64,000 bases of DNA from Actinernus sp. WN-2022 (GCA_030867875.1 JAOWCC010000019.1:77714861-77778860); one strand, 5' to 3'; shown: positions 52,901 through 63,481, counted from the first letter of the stretch. A program made the numbers and translations. Notes: generated by a model not told the origin, from the letters alone.

Positions 52901-55900
52901 ATTACTGTTTTCATTGAAGTGGGACCCTTTTTGAAGTTTTAAGTCTCATTTGGAAGGCAATTAAAATTTAACAAGGAGCTGCACACAGCTTTAACTTGGA
53001 TCAGTTTACAACAGTTCAGTTTTCATCAAGCAACTTTGAATTTTTTTTAAAGCCAAATCCTTGTTTGTTGAAGCTATTTTAATTTATGAATAATAGCTTC
53101 TATGTCTGTAGTTTAATCCAGAGTTGGGCTGACTGTCTGACTGACTATGTATAGTACTGGATTTGAGGGTCGAAATATTACTTATGGGGGATAGAGTAGT
53201 TTGTTAAGCAAAGAGAGAATGATATAGGCAAAGCAATGATTTTTGGATTGGTCAGTGGTACATGTATTATAAAGTTTGTACTCCCTATGATCCTACAGAC
53301 CCATGTGTCACTGTAGAGAAGCGAAAAATGCTTAATATTAAAGTGCAAGTATCATGCCTATAAAATAAAAATTTATATTGTACTATTGTGTTTGTTTCTC
53401 ACAAAAAGATGTTAATCTTGCAGATTTTGTAAATTTTCTGACAGGCATTTAATCCCTAATTTTGGTTACTTGTCGTGGATCCTGTGACATCATAAGATGA
53501 ATCAACTCCCTCCCAAGAGAAAACTACTACAACAAATCCCGTAGCCTTCAATTGTGACATCACAAGATGAATCATGAATCCAAAACGGTTAACTTTTATT
53601 CTAGTTGATTTTTTGTTGTTTAAGGAGTATAATTGGTCACATGCATGAGCAACCTATATATTATTATTTTTATTTTCCTCAGTATTACAGATTTAAGTAC
53701 AATTCAGACATTTCACAATATTTCTAAGTTAATTAGTTGTAAATAATAAGGGACAGGTAGAACTAACGAGAAGAAAGAAAGTTAAAGAAACGGAGTAAGA
53801 GAAAGTAAGAGAAACGGCAATTGTAGTAACTAAATTGTGTCGAAAATATCCTTGCATTTAGAGAGAAATTCATAAAACTTATTTTTAGCAACATATATAC
53901 ATCGTTCGATATGAATCTTATTAGTAAGCCATTGTTAAAAATTCCTAAAAGGAAACTCTTGTTCCTCAAGACAGCTCCCATAAATGTAATACTTGGCGAT
54001 GATAATAATTTTGTTAAAGGTATTGAATCCTTTTTACTTGCAGTTGATAACCAAATAAAATATTTGATAAGATAGCATTTCTTTGAATGCGAAGATTGGT
54101 TTCGCCCATCCAAAGAAATCTTCCCAAAATGCAACAGAAGCTCAATATTCTATTTTAGTTTAATTGCTGCTCCAGTCTCTCGAAGAAAATTAATTTAGTC
54201 AACTGAAGTATATTAGAAATATAATTTGGAGCAAAAAGAGTTTACCGTATGTTGTTTTATGGCTTTACTTGCACTTTAAAATATTTTGGGAGCTGCAAAT
54301 TTCGACCTTGTCAGTCCATCACAGTGAACCTGGTAGCGAAACAATCAAACCTACCAAAGCAACCCAAATGAACTCTAATAATAACAAAATATGGCCATCT
54401 CCACAGACAACTCTCTTGCTCTGTCACTCTAAAGATCTCTCTGTGGAGAATTGGATATGGGGAAACTCAGTCTTCTTTTCTTTTACCACAGGACCAAAAA
54501 TAAGAGAGGCCTCGGGAGGCTTTTATGAAGACATAATATTTGTAAAATGAAGCCAATCACTCGTATTTCCCGTTTTAAATCATTTCAATCAAAACTTAGA
54601 AATATCAGTGGAATAAGTCCTTCTCTAAAGCTGTACAGTGCACCAATGTCTTTTTACAACAGGAAAGTTAGCCAAGAGAGTATCCTAGCATACCCTGGAT
54701 GCCAGAGGTTCTACTGCTGGGAGCCTATACTGCCCTCTTTAAGCCAAAGTTTAGTGGCTTTGGCTTAGAGAGGGCAGTTGGACCTCTGGCATCCAGGGTA
54801 CTCCTAGCAGGGAATAAAATTTGCTTTGTCCAGCCAAAGACGAGATAACTCATTTCCAGTACCATGTTTCACACATGTAAAGACAAAAGCATCTTAAATA
54901 CATATGGGCATATATTCTGAACTGTTTGCATCTCAAAAGCCATGGTACATAACAGCTCTATTTGCCTGTGACTTCTTGCTATTCCTGACAGCACTTAAAG
55001 GGGCTATATCATGGTACTGCGCATGTATCGAGTAATCGCTCGTTTAGTGGCTGTTAATTGGATACAAACAGTTAAACTTCCCTCCCTCAATACTTGATTG
55101 AAAGGATTTTCAATATTTTCCCTGGAGACTGTTTATAAATATACACTGTTTGTTAGTCATTTTTGCTTTCATTTTAAGCATCCCACATGGCCGAGAGGTT
55201 CGTTAGTTCATATCAAAATTGGTGGAAATACATGTAGCTCTTTCCGGAAAAAAACGAATTTACAGTCTTACCGTGACACAGCCCCTTTAAATGCAAAGAC
55301 TACATAATTTAATTCATGCATATTACCATGATTGTGTAACTAACCCTCTGTAGCAGTAGACTGCACTTTTTATGCACAGCTAGCTTTCTTTGGGGATCAT
55401 TTTACAAATAAAAACCTTATGGATTACTTACTTTACTGTCAACTTCCTTTTACCTCCAAATAGTGTTTCATGGTCACCACTGGTTGACAGCATTCACTTC
55501 CAATTTGGAACTTTACTTAAAAAAAAAAATGGGTTTAATTATTTGGGTCAATGACACTTTCTCTGATTGAATAATTGGGTAAGAGAGAAATCAATGCAGA
55601 CATAAATACATTTGCAACCATAACAATATCTTAATGATATCTGAAAGCTTAAATTGGTAATCATCTTGATAACAAAAGTAAAGGTATTCATTGATATAGT
55701 GCAAATTATATATGAGTATATTCAAATGCACTTCACAAGGTTATTTTGTGATACAGACTGCTATAATTGTGGTGTATTGCTGTGCAGTTTACAATAATGA
55801 GTGATTATTAGTTCCTCAGAATACCTGGCTGTTGTGTCAGGAGACAATCTACTCTTTCTCGAAATAAATGATCCAATACAAATTGCCTCGGAAAGATCTG

Positions 55901-58900
55901 ACCTCCTGTTATTCCGATAATGTGTTTGTCTAGAAGCTTTTAGATACTGACAGACAGTTATTTAATGTATTGTGTTTCGCTTGCCGGTATAGATCTCTAG
56001 TATTAAAAACAAGAAACAGGATAAAGTAGAATGCACAAAAACTCTTAAGCGCTGCTGAAATAATATGTAAGTGAACATTTTTCACTCCTGTCATAGCTTT
56101 GTGTACAGTTTCAAAGCTCTTTTTGACCATGGAAAACAACCATTTCAAAATCTGTATTAATTAGTGGAGCATTAGCTGTGCCTTAATCAGAACATTTAGA
56201 AAAACAATTGAGAAGTAAAGCAACAAAATAATAGCTTCTCTTTGATTCCTAAAGCACAGAAGCTAATGACTGTGCTCTCAGACCTAGCACCAGTGTAAAT
56301 AAGCTGCTTAATTAAAAAAATATTTCTGCATTTGGCTTTGTCATTCGATCCTTTAAGCCATACATGTACATGTATGTAGGCATTTCAGGGAAGACTATTA
56401 AGGAAGATTTCTATAAAAAGCTGCTCACAAGTAATTATGTGAACTTTGCCATCTGGTGGCAATTTTAAGCAATTTTGATGAAGCCCTCCTTCCTCTTCTT
56501 TCCCTCTAGATCAACCACACAGTAGAATGAGCTGTGCATGCATGTCCTGAGTGGTGTTGAATCTGATTGTTTGACCCTGCCAACTTGCAACACGAAAAAT
56601 AATAATAAACACTTGCCAAACTTGACTTGGGCCTAGCCATGCTGGCCCAGGTAAATTAAGTGTAGGCAGTAAAAGCTTTGTATTAGACTAGACTCTGTGT
56701 TTGATTGACAGTAGCAGACTGGCTAAATTCAATCTTCCAAATGAGATGTTCAGGGTTGCACTTAATAAATGATCACTAGTTGTAATAAAAAAAAGATTCT
56801 CGCCTGCAGCCAGCCATAATTATTACACAACTTTCCATGTAAAGTATGAAGTTGAAAGGTGTCTCCTCTGAAACACAATGATCCTAAAATGTACTTTAAC
56901 ATGCTTCAAGAAGTTAAATGCAAGTAAAGCCATAAAATAACTAACTCTTTTTGCTCCAAATTATATTTCTAATATACTTCAGTTGTCTAAATTAGTTTTC
57001 TTCGAGAGACTGGAGCAGCAATTCAACTGGAATAAAAGTTACCCGAATTGCGGGATTGATTCATCTTGTGGTGTCACAATGGAAACCTACAGGATTTTAT
57101 TGTAGTAGTTTTCTCTAGGGAGTGAGTTGATTCATCTTATGACGTCACAGGATCCATGAAAATAACCAAAATTTGGGATTAAATGCCAGAAATGTTAAAA
57201 AATTTGCAAGATTAGTACCTTTTTGTGTGAAACAAACACAAAAGTACAATATAATTTTTTTTTGACATTATACTTGCACTTTAAATTTGTTTAACATTCA
57301 TTTGGTAGAACTTGAATACTAACTCTCTTGGCAAATGTATTGTAATATATTGTAACAGCTGAAAATATTAGTTTACAAATTGTATACTCATCTCAATTAC
57401 ATTTTCTTAGGATTTTGTACAGGAGCACTACAGTGAAGACTCTGAGAAATATGAGGAAGAATTCAGCAAATTTACAGATTTAAGAAAGGTTAGATAATTA
57501 TTAAAGGGCAAACTTTTGGGGGACATATACCTTTAATAGCAAACCAGTTTATTCCCAAAGGACATTCTAAAAGTAGCAAAGTTTACTTATTTATATATTT
57601 CAGAGGATTGATATCTGCAGGATTTCAAAGTATTCTGATTTCAAAATAGCTGGCATAATTCCCCCAAAATGCACCCAAACGTTGTTTCATGATTCATTAT
57701 CTTGTAAGTCTTGAATAGACCTTTCCCACATTCCGCTCGAATGCTCATGAACAATGGCACCAAGTCAACATTGAAGTAAACATTTTTAGTACATTTACTG
57801 TATTTTTGTCTACCCCAGTCTCGACTTGGTGCCGTTGTTCGATCGAAAGCGGAAACGGTCTATTGGCTTGAGTTCAAGCTTTACTGTGTCTGCTTTCAAG
57901 ATTGTTTTTCATCAATTCCTTGATTATTATTTTATTATTTTGGTTTTGGTGATGTTTTTCAGGGCATGTGTAATCCAACTAGAGACAAGGATGGCATTCA
58001 CAAGCTGTATGGGTACTTCAACCAGCTGTACTTTGTTGAAAAGAAGTTCTTCCCTAGGAGAGGAGCCATGCCTGTGTATTTTCACTGGTAGGCCATAATC
58101 TGTACTCTTTCTGATAATATAAATTTTGTTTCTCTTGGATGAGTAAACAAGTGCAGTGAAGTTTATTTAAAGGAAAACTGAACCCTAAAATCAACTTTAG
58201 CTCAATCAGTAGATCTAACCATGAAAAGACTCATAACCAAAATTAATTTTATTGTGTTTTGCATCAAAGGGAAAGAAAATCTGCAAATATTCCTCCCAAC
58301 CACTGCTAAGTACAGACGGCTCAATTCCTGTAATCTGTGACGTACTATATGGGGAATAAATTAGTTTTGTCGTGTTGTTTTCGGCTTTGAATAGATGGAC
58401 TAACGACTCATAATTGTGCACTATTGTGCTTTCTTTGTGCTGAAGGTGTGGTTGTTTTTCCTTTGTATGCATGACGTACGTTACGGGGAAAAAAGCACTG
58501 AATTGAGCTGCCACACAAACTAGTTTTATCAGCGGAGAATCAGCTATTTTTCGACCTTCAAAACGTATTTCCTCTTTTTACACGTGCACCTCAAAGAAAA
58601 TAATAAGCAGAACTTATTTCTCTTGAATACAAGTTTGTATAGTCGTTGGATTGATTTAGGGTTCAGTTCTCCTTTAATTGATATGAAACACTAATAAATC
58701 TATTGTATTGCTTTACTAATTGTAAAGTATTAACCAATCAAATCCCACTAGATCAGGTGAATATGTAATATTAATGAGCACTAATATTGTTTAGTTGTCA
58801 TGGTTATGATCGTTCATATTCTCACCACAATGTCAAACTTTAGGGAAGCTTGATTTAGAACTAACTGAAATAATTGTGAAACTAACTGATTAGAACCACA

Positions 58901-60764
58901 GACTGTATATCACACATACTCTTTCGTGTTTATTTTAGGATTAGGAACAATTTCCCTATTGCAAGACATTATTGATTGATGACAGCATATGCTTACCAAC
59001 TGACCCGGATTGTGTGGGATAGTATCGCATTTTAGCTGATTGTCCCAGTGTCTCGCATGACCAACAAAATGCCTGCATCATTGGAATTTCCTTCAAAATG
59101 TCCTGCATTTGTCCCACATTATCGGAATTTTCTTCAAAATGTCCTGTAATTTTGGATTTTTCATTTTTGCAAGTAAACAATAATTTTTGCCAGAGGATTT
59201 TGGGCTGTTCCACAATGGAAATCTAGCTGTGATGTTGGTAATTACGAAAAATGTATGTGATAGTGAAAACCAAAGTGAGCTTTGTTTCCATCTTTCTAGG
59301 TTTGATGCAATGACAGGGCTTCCAAAAGTGCAAAGATCTGTAGCCTTTGAAAAGGTAAACAGTAAAGAAAAGTATACCAATGCAAAATTTAATATAGAAT
59401 TATTGCCTTTTAAGCAATGATTCGTGTAAGAACTATAGGAAAATACAATAGACTGCAGCAATGAGTACATGTATGTCCTCTCGAACGATTTTGCTTGAAG
59501 GTGTCTTTAAGTGTTGTCTGAGATGTCCTCAGTCAAAGTTACAAGCAGAAAATAAAGGAAACTGTGTACTGTTGAAATTTTTTACTGTGAAAACTTAAAG
59601 GGATACCCGAGTGAAAAACACATTGGGGCTCAAAAGAATCTTCAACATGTTCTTTGTTCAGAAAATGTATTAAAATTTGATCAAACGTTTTTAGTATTAA
59701 GAACGAGCACCTCAAAGTTGGCCCCGCGAAGACATGGGCGCCGCCATCTTTGTTTGCATTTACGGAAGTGACGTCACTTCGTCCCACCAGCGTATCGCGG
59801 CTACTTGTCTTTGTATGATTTTCACACGCTCGGAATTAAAGTGGATATATTTTCATCGAGATTGCAGAGGAATTCTTACAGAAACCGGAATTATGATGAA
59901 GACGACATTATGAGAAAAGTTCAGAAGACTGGGAGGAGGAAGTAAAGCATTGGGAAGGCGAGAAATTATCAGACGAACAACAAGGTCTCGTAACTGCCAT
60001 TTAATAACAGCAAAACAACATGGCTTAAAAGACTCGAGTGACTTCTGAATAAGTATAAGAACTACAATGTATGTGAGGTACAGTTAAGGCGTTTATCATC
60101 CTAAAAACACCTAATAAGTGAGAGAGTAGAACGCTGGTGGGACGAAGTGACGTCACTTCCGTAAATGCAAACAAAGATGGCGGCGCCCATGTCTTCGTGG
60201 GGCCAACTTTGAGGTGCTCGTTCTTAATACTAAAAACCTTTGATCAAATTTTAATACATTTTCTGAATAAAGAACATGTTGAAGATTCTTTTGAGCCCCA
60301 ATGTGTTTTTCACTCGGGTATCCCTTTAAAGAAAACACTATCCAGTCCACAGGAAAGAGGGAAGACAAACAATATTTGAGTCACAAATGTGGGAACTTTC
60401 CTCATGATTGATTTTCATTGAAATCAAAACAGTTTTCATAGTTTTATCAAAACTTTTTAAATTAAAACTTCAAAAGTTATATAATGAAAGTGCATTACTT
60501 CGATATTCTTCTATTGGATTTATGAGTATCTACCAATGAATTTACGAGAAAGAAGAATAGAACATTAACACCTTTGTATATTCCTTGCTGTTCAGTGGCT
60601 ATCGTTCTTAGCCGGAGCATTACTTGAATTAAGAGATCTTGCAGCAAAACACTATTTATACTTCAAGTCACATTAGTAATGCATGTACAATTTTGTTCTT
60701 TCTGGTTCAGGCAAGTGTTTTATTCAACATTGGTGCTCTGTGGTCACAGATAGGAACAAAACAG
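37984..60764 (+). CDS. RHPN2: Rhophilin (RHPN1/2-like), 5' eight coding exons; 3' end outside window
   Basis: Rho-GTPase effector scaffold linking active RhoA to the cytoskeleton. Exons: 37984-38091, 38423-38553, 43041-43169, 49108-49186, 57411-57488, 57963-58087, 59300-59354, 60711-60764; all introns GT-AG, phases consistent, 253 codons so far. Residues about 40-110 form the Rho-binding HR1 coiled coil (LQNKRQALNQKIHKQTKLRD, GAENLLKALK, RMELSFASSQLDLLREELEG). VPMIPLGLRETQEVDFLIPF then starts the BRO1 domain, which continues with DFVQEHYSEDSEKYEEEF, YFNQLYFVEKKFFP and ASVLFNIGALWSQIGTKQ. The rest of BRO1 and the PDZ domain are not in the window; the final 3.2 kb is intron. Domain order and many blocks match vertebrate rhophilins; which paralogue is not resolved. 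Confidence 0.93.
38554..39469. other. Rhophilin intron 2, left part; nothing recognised
   Basis: AT-rich intronic DNA with a C-run (39303-39320); no repeat boundaries visible. Confidence 0.3.
39470..39716 (+). mobile_element. Hammerhead-bearing TIR element
   Basis: 31-bp inverted ends: GGCTAGCTAGACCTGACACA plus AAAAGGTGCTC at 39470-39500, and its counterpart at 39686-39716, with two mismatches. Just inside the left end, 39511-39533 carries on the minus strand the 5' half of a hammerhead ribozyme (TATGTCATGCTGACGAGTCC). The right half of the element carries a complete ribozyme on the plus strand. The spacer is about 75 bp. Hammerheads in repeats of this size are known in retrozymes and in terminal repeats of Penelope-like elements; assignment here is inference. 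Confidence 0.75.
39625..39669 (+). ncRNA. Type I hammerhead self-cleaving ribozyme
   Basis: All core elements are in order. Stem I 5' strand GUCAUG (39625-39630). CUGACGA core (39631-39637). Stem II GUCC/GGAC (39638-39641 with 39648-39651) and loop UAAUGA. GAAA core (39652-39655). Stem III from ACAGCUGU (39655-39662), with only two intramolecular pairs but a perfect 8-nt palindrome. Cleavage triplet GUC (39661-39663), with predicted cleavage after 39663. Stem I 3' strand CAUGAC (39664-39669). Upstream UGCA and downstream UGCA can extend stem I beyond an internal loop, which could contact loop II. Minimal stem III hammerheads of animal repeats are known to cut best as dimers. Confidence 0.88.
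40175..40285. repeat. Hairpin repeat, copy 2
   Basis: Second copy of the 1150-1260 element: stem-loop 40188-40250 (ATTTACAATGGTGAGCCGCT / CGGCGAGCCATTGTAAAT) plus the shared single-stranded flank AATATTTTATCGTGCTTGTG. Confidence 0.75.
40286..40962. other. Rhophilin intron 2, nothing recognised
   Basis: AT-rich sequence between two repeats; no gene or clear element. Confidence 0.3.
40963..42299. mobile_element. 1.34-kb TIR element, GGCCTATTACCCGCA ends
   Basis: Left CCGGCCTATTACCCGCAC; right TGCGGGTAATAGGCC, with further inverted similarity just inside (AACAGATTACCC and AACAGATAATCTGCG). A 94-aa frame (41435-41719) is not recognisable as transposase, so it is a non-autonomous or decayed DNA transposon. 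Confidence 0.7.
42365..42410 (-). repeat. tRNA-like A-box segment
   Basis: Minus strand TGGCACAGTGGG matches the pol III A-box TRGCNNAGYNGG, followed by TAAGGCTTGGACC. No B-box found; weak SINE evidence. Confidence 0.2.
42546..42900 (+). repeat. T-rich microsatellite and telomere-like words
   Basis: 42546-42650 is (TTTTTCTA/TTTTCTTC)n. 42676-42780 contains several TAACCC/CCCTAA words (AAACCCTAACCCAACCCCTA, GCCTAACCCTA), degenerate relative to the TTAGGG telomere repeat. Confidence 0.5.
43579..44360 (+). repeat. Tandem duplication, about 395 bp x 2, in the left flank
   Basis: Copies 43588-43977 and 43978-44360 share AGATCTCATGTTTTTTATTT, GCCATACTGAGTCTAATGTA, GGGAACTTGATTGTTT and ATTTTAATAATGGT(A/G)CAACAGG. 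Each contains the GTTGCGGAGGGGAA motif, so duplication also increased motif number. Confidence 0.85.
44474..48027 (-). pseudogene. Broken transposon ORF: basic region, RNase H/DDE-like, acidic tract, Ulp1 SUMO-type peptidase
   Basis: One ancestral frame of about 1,184 codons reading leftwards from ATG 48027. (a) 48027-47170: Lys/Arg-rich N-terminus (YKKQDRERKKAKYAEKKA), then a conserved block with FSRDDISRMCPGKKD. (b) 47166-46930: linker. (c) 46927-46355: RNase H-like segment with SDDLSHDKQSVHAF, YWSDGAGSQFKNRY and AHGKGPVDGIGGEVKRAV, candidate catalytic acidic residues. (d) about 46150-45550: roughly 200 Asp/Glu residues. (e) 45463-44474: Ulp1/C48 peptidase with H122 (SFHWFLLAV), D139 (ALDS), Q186 and C192 (QSNDCDCGIF). 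Lesions: TGA 47167-47169, a one-base frameshift near 46935, TAG 46352-46354, TAATAA 45713-45718. Parts c to e are in one frame, so the split is recent decay, not separate genes. Confidence 0.8.
45550..46150 (-). repeat. GAC/GAG codon microsatellite encoding the acidic tract
   Basis: Irregular run of GAC, GAG, GAA and GAT codons on the minus strand (CTCGTC/CTTCGTC on the plus). Other frames stay open only because the unit is a trinucleotide/hexanucleotide; these are shadows. Confidence 0.9.
48994..50138. other. Rhophilin exon 4 and start of intron 4
   Basis: Apart from exon 4 (49108-49186) nothing coding is recognised. 49560-49625 (CTCATCTTGACCAAACAAGCTTGGTC) resembles the end of the hairpin at 63071-63170. 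Confidence 0.35.
50139..51430 (+). pseudogene. Degenerate coding region, possibly a retroelement ORF1
   Basis: Begins AAGATGGCGGAGGACCCGCG, a good start context (ATG 50139). With frameshifts, protein-like segments follow: residues like FTRAKAFQQAQDISTGAIVG, then 50290-50535 (81 aa, YDEYDDLKPVNGPGSGKLKF), 50671-50874 and 51228-51422 (Gln/Pro/Glu-rich). 51030-51190 encodes a broken coiled coil (HLEAKLVQQDN, ENGELKADIIKLRSDFQ). A coiled coil after a polar N-terminus suits a LINE-type ORF1, but no nucleocapsid zinc knuckle or RT follows. Identity is uncertain; it could also be a decayed host retrocopy. Confidence 0.4.
51431..52190. other. Rhophilin intron 4, nothing recognised
   Basis: AT-rich intronic DNA. 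A small inverted pair around 51950-52030 (AAGAAAGAGTTAAGT / ACTTAACTCTTTCTT, with AATTCTC / GAGAATT) forms a stem of about 25 bp. Confidence 0.35.
52191..52369. repeat. Palindromic MITE, family member 2
   Basis: AATAGCCCACTTCCGCAATA at the left and its complement at the right; arms include GCTTTACTTGTCACGCACAA and GTTTCAATACGAGGC. Termini and the AATACGAGGC block match 30397-30596; the inner sequence differs. Confidence 0.85.
52370..53337. other. Rhophilin intron 4, nothing recognised
   Basis: AT-rich; small hairpin AAAAACCC-TTGAA-GGGTTTTT near 52637-52662. No gene seen. Confidence 0.3.
53338..54279. repeat. TTAA-flanked element, TTAAAGTGCAAGTA ends, long form
   Basis: TTAAAGTGCAAGTA at the left, TACTTGCACTTTAA at the right. 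53338-53620 and 54148-54279 together equal the short copy at 56914-57284, while 53620-54148 is extra internal sequence. No transposase frame recognised in the extra part. Confidence 0.75.
54688..54805. repeat. Hairpin element, TACCCTGGATGCCAGAGG arms
   Basis: TAGCATACCCTGGATGCCAG / CTGGCATCCAGGGTACTCCT with inner CTGCCCTCTTTAAGCCAAAG / CTTTGGCTTAGAGAGGGCAG. One end also occurs at 5868-5897. Confidence 0.8.
54995..55290. repeat. TTAA-flanked element, AAGGGGCT ends
   Basis: TTAAAGGGGCTATATCATGG at the left, CCGTGACACAGCCCCTTTAA at the right. About 300 bp. The right end also occurs at 3683-3720. Confidence 0.75.
55291..56913. other. Rhophilin intron 4, nothing recognised
   Basis: AT-rich intronic DNA without gene or confident element. 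Confidence 0.3.
56914..57284. repeat. TTAA-flanked element, short form
   Basis: TTAAATGCAAGTA at the left, TACTTGCACTTTAA at the right, about 370 bp. In inverse orientation it matches both arms of the 53338-54279 element, for example GATTCATCTTATGACGTCAC and GAAGTATATTAGAAATATAA. It ends 126 bp before rhophilin exon 5. Confidence 0.8.
58167..58677. repeat. TTAA-flanked element, AAGGAAAACTGAACCC ends
   Basis: TTAAAGGAAAACTGAACCCT at the left, AGGGTTCAGTTCTCCTTTAA at the right, about 510 bp, non-coding. Rhophilin intron 6. Confidence 0.8.
59595..60329. repeat. TTAA-flanked foldback element with about 195-bp arms
   Basis: TTAAAGGGATACCCGAGTGA at the left, TCACTCGGGTATCCCTTTAA at the right. The arms are almost identical (inner CTTCCGTAAATGCAAACAAA, AAGATGGCGGCGCCCATGTC), with about 340 bp between. 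The two arms encode the same open frame in opposite orientations, which is why it is not called a gene. Rhophilin intron 7. Confidence 0.9.
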
Positions 60765-62220
60765 GTATGCAGTAAATTAAGATAACCTAGCTTGGGAATA
60801 TTTTTTTTAGAATTTGATCTTGTAAAACAATCTATGAATTTTATGACATTAGCTCTTTTGTTGTGCAACACTGTGATGTCACGAAATCCAAGATAGCGAC
60901 ACGCGTGAAATTCAAATGACCGATCAGGAAACCTGGCCCATAAATAACAGCTAGTCTACAATAATTATTTACAGAAAACAAACACAGCAATTGATTTAGT
61001 CATCCATAAGGAACTTTTAGGTGCAAACATTGTTTTTCAGCCGAGGTTCAATTCCCTTTAAAGAATTATAGTCATTTTAATATAAATAACAGTTTTTTTG
61101 TTTTTCAGTACGGAATCCACTGAAATTGCACATTCTGATTGGCTGGTGACACGACCCAGTTTTTTCCCCATGTAAACATACCCTAGCATTGAATATCTTG
61201 TATTAGGTTGCACTCCCAAGACTGACAAAAGTATTGCTTCGGTACAGGCACGAAACTGAATTAATGGAGGCAAATTACATACCACAACAACACAGTTTGG
61301 GAAAATGTATAGTTTTATTGTCTCTGGCAAAACTGAAGCAAAAACTAAGACTAGGATTAGGATTATAAAAGAGCAGCTACCGTAGATTTAAGAGCTCAAC
61401 CGGCATGCTAGCAGAGTAGCGAATGACTGAATCGCTTTCAGATGTGACTTGGAATATGAGTTCCTAGCACACCTGGTCTCTAATTATTGATACTTAGAAT
61501 TTCACAGTTACAAAGTTGCTAAACGGTCAGTCTTAGTGGCCATTGGGTAACTGCTTTTGCCCGATCTTAGTGAGTACTGCGCCAATGAGTTTATTACTCT
61601 GTTATGTATTAGGGGGTAGATGGCCTTGTGCACGGAGTTGGTGTACATTTTAAGGCTGATTTCCATCGGATCACAAACTTAAGATAGCAAAATTTGCATA
61701 AAGCAATTATAATAACATTTCTGACAAAGCTGAAAGAGACTAACCATTAAAAACCATTCATTTGTTGAACATACATTTAAGTCATAATCTTGTCATTCAA
61801 CGTTAACACTCAACTTTAAGTGATAAAATGAATAGTTTCGCATTGATGTAAATATATTTATTGGCAAAGTGATAGCAAAAAGTGCAAAAAAGGCAAAAAG
61901 TGTGCGATGCAAAAAAATGCAAAAAGTGTGCGATTTGCACGATCTGTGCGATTTGCATGATTTGCAAAATGGAGATTGTGTGTGCCGGAAGGCACGATTG
62001 CTGCAATTTGCGCGATGAAAATCCCCTCTGAAATTGAGAGGTTTTGTTACGCTGCTTTCACGTTTTTTCTGTTGAGTACGGTTGATATTTTTATTCTCAG
62101 AGCCATGTTCTTCCCTCTTTCGAAGATAAAGATTAACATTCGAGAAACTACATCAAACTAAGGTCAGAGTGGTGGGAATTTAATAACATTCAATCAAATA
62201 ACGACAAAGTTACTGCAATT
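60765..62220. other. Rhophilin intron 8, left part
   Basis: No exon recognised. 61875-61972 is a degenerate tandem repeat of AAAAAGTGTGCGATTTGCAC-like units. GGTTCAATTCCCTTTAA at about 61045 looks like the right end of another TTAA-type element whose left end I cannot find. Confidence 0.4.
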
Positions 62221-62475
62221 CTAAAACAAATTTTGTCTAAATTTTCTCCATTTTCGTCGTGGACACCAACTTCGTGCGCAAGGCCAGATGGGATTACCTG
62301 GCTTAATGCTGCTTATAAATTCCTTACAAGCAGCTAATCGATGATCGGCTAGAGTGAGGATACCCGCCTTTTCCAATGCTTCGGCATAAACAATACGCGG
62401 AAAAATGATGGACAATGCCCTTTTCTGGATATTTTCTAGGGCATTAGATAGGTATAATAAAAGGCTGGCATACAA
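62221..62475 (-). pseudogene. LINE C-terminal fragment
   Basis: Encodes ENIQKRALSIIFPRIVYAEA plus LEKAGILTLADHRLAACKEF, the region after the RT palm in CR1/L2-type LINEs (partner of the NRAARIIT block at 2238-2537). 5' truncated, no catalytic core. Confidence 0.75.
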
Positions 62476-63070
62476 TTAATATTGTTATTTACCATCACAG
62501 TCAATCTGCAGTTAATAAATTGTGGAGAAAAACTTTGCCTGTGGTCTTGAAAATGGCCTGAGGAAACTTTTAAAAGCAATCCGAGGGCAATTTTATTCTC
62601 TATGTGGAACTCCTGGTTGGTAAATAACTATTTACTATAATATTATGGCAAGCTGTTCTCACTGCAAATGGAGGAATATTATTTGTTCTTCAACAGTCTG
62701 GTAAATTGCTGTACTCCCAATCGGTATGGTTTTGGACCCCTGCAAGATTGAACCTGACACATTTAGTTAACAAACTTTTTAACTCAAGATATTACAGAAG
62801 ATAAATGAACTACATTGTAACAACAACCTTTGGTCAAAAAGCAATGTAAGCAACATAGAATAAAAACAATGGAACAAAGATGAGAAAGTTATATTTTAGT
62901 TCCACACAGGCAAACTGAGCTGACCACTTAGAGAGAATGCTACTTTAGCTTGTGAAAATAAAATCCTGATGGTATTTTTGGAACAAAATGAAAGCACAGC
63001 ACGGGAATCCCCTAATATTTTTTGCTTGTTCAGTAAAAGCCATATAATTAAACATTAAATTTTATTGATC
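62476..63070. other. Rhophilin intron 8, nothing recognised
   Basis: AT-rich; no gene or clear repeat. Confidence 0.3.
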
Positions 63071-63170
63071 AAGCTTGTTCGGTCCAGATGGGGAAATATT
63101 GGTCTTATAATTTTTTGGGATGAAGTAAAAGAGCTCCACCAATATTCCCCCATCCAAACCGAACAAGCTT
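63071..63170. repeat. Hairpin element, AAGCTTGTTCGGT arms
   Basis: AAGCTTGTTCGGTCCAGATG plus GGGAAATATTGGT pairs with ACCAATATTCCCCCATC plus CAAACCGAACAAGCTT. About 33-bp arms. Confidence 0.8.
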
Positions 63171-63481
63171 GGCAATAACCTAGTATACATGTATTTAGTA
63201 TATACAACATGGGAACCTACATAGATCATTCAATTTGATTGGCTCACTATCTCAGGATAATGAACAATAGACACCTACAAAACTCGGGATAATTTTGAAA
63301 CAAATTCACGTTTCGCAATTGTTTCCAATGTGAAAATTTTAGAACTTCAACAAAATGCAGTGCCCAATAGCATGTTCCGTGTTGTATATACTAAAACAAT
63401 TATTCCCCTCGGGCTTAGTCGATATTGGAATAATAACCAATATTGACTTTGCCTTCGGCGAATAATTATTGTTAAATATCT

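Noticed and set aside
59539..60379. Two nearly identical 80-aa frames in opposite orientation
   Set aside because: They are the two arms of the 59595-60329 foldback, so their similarity is structural and not two genes.
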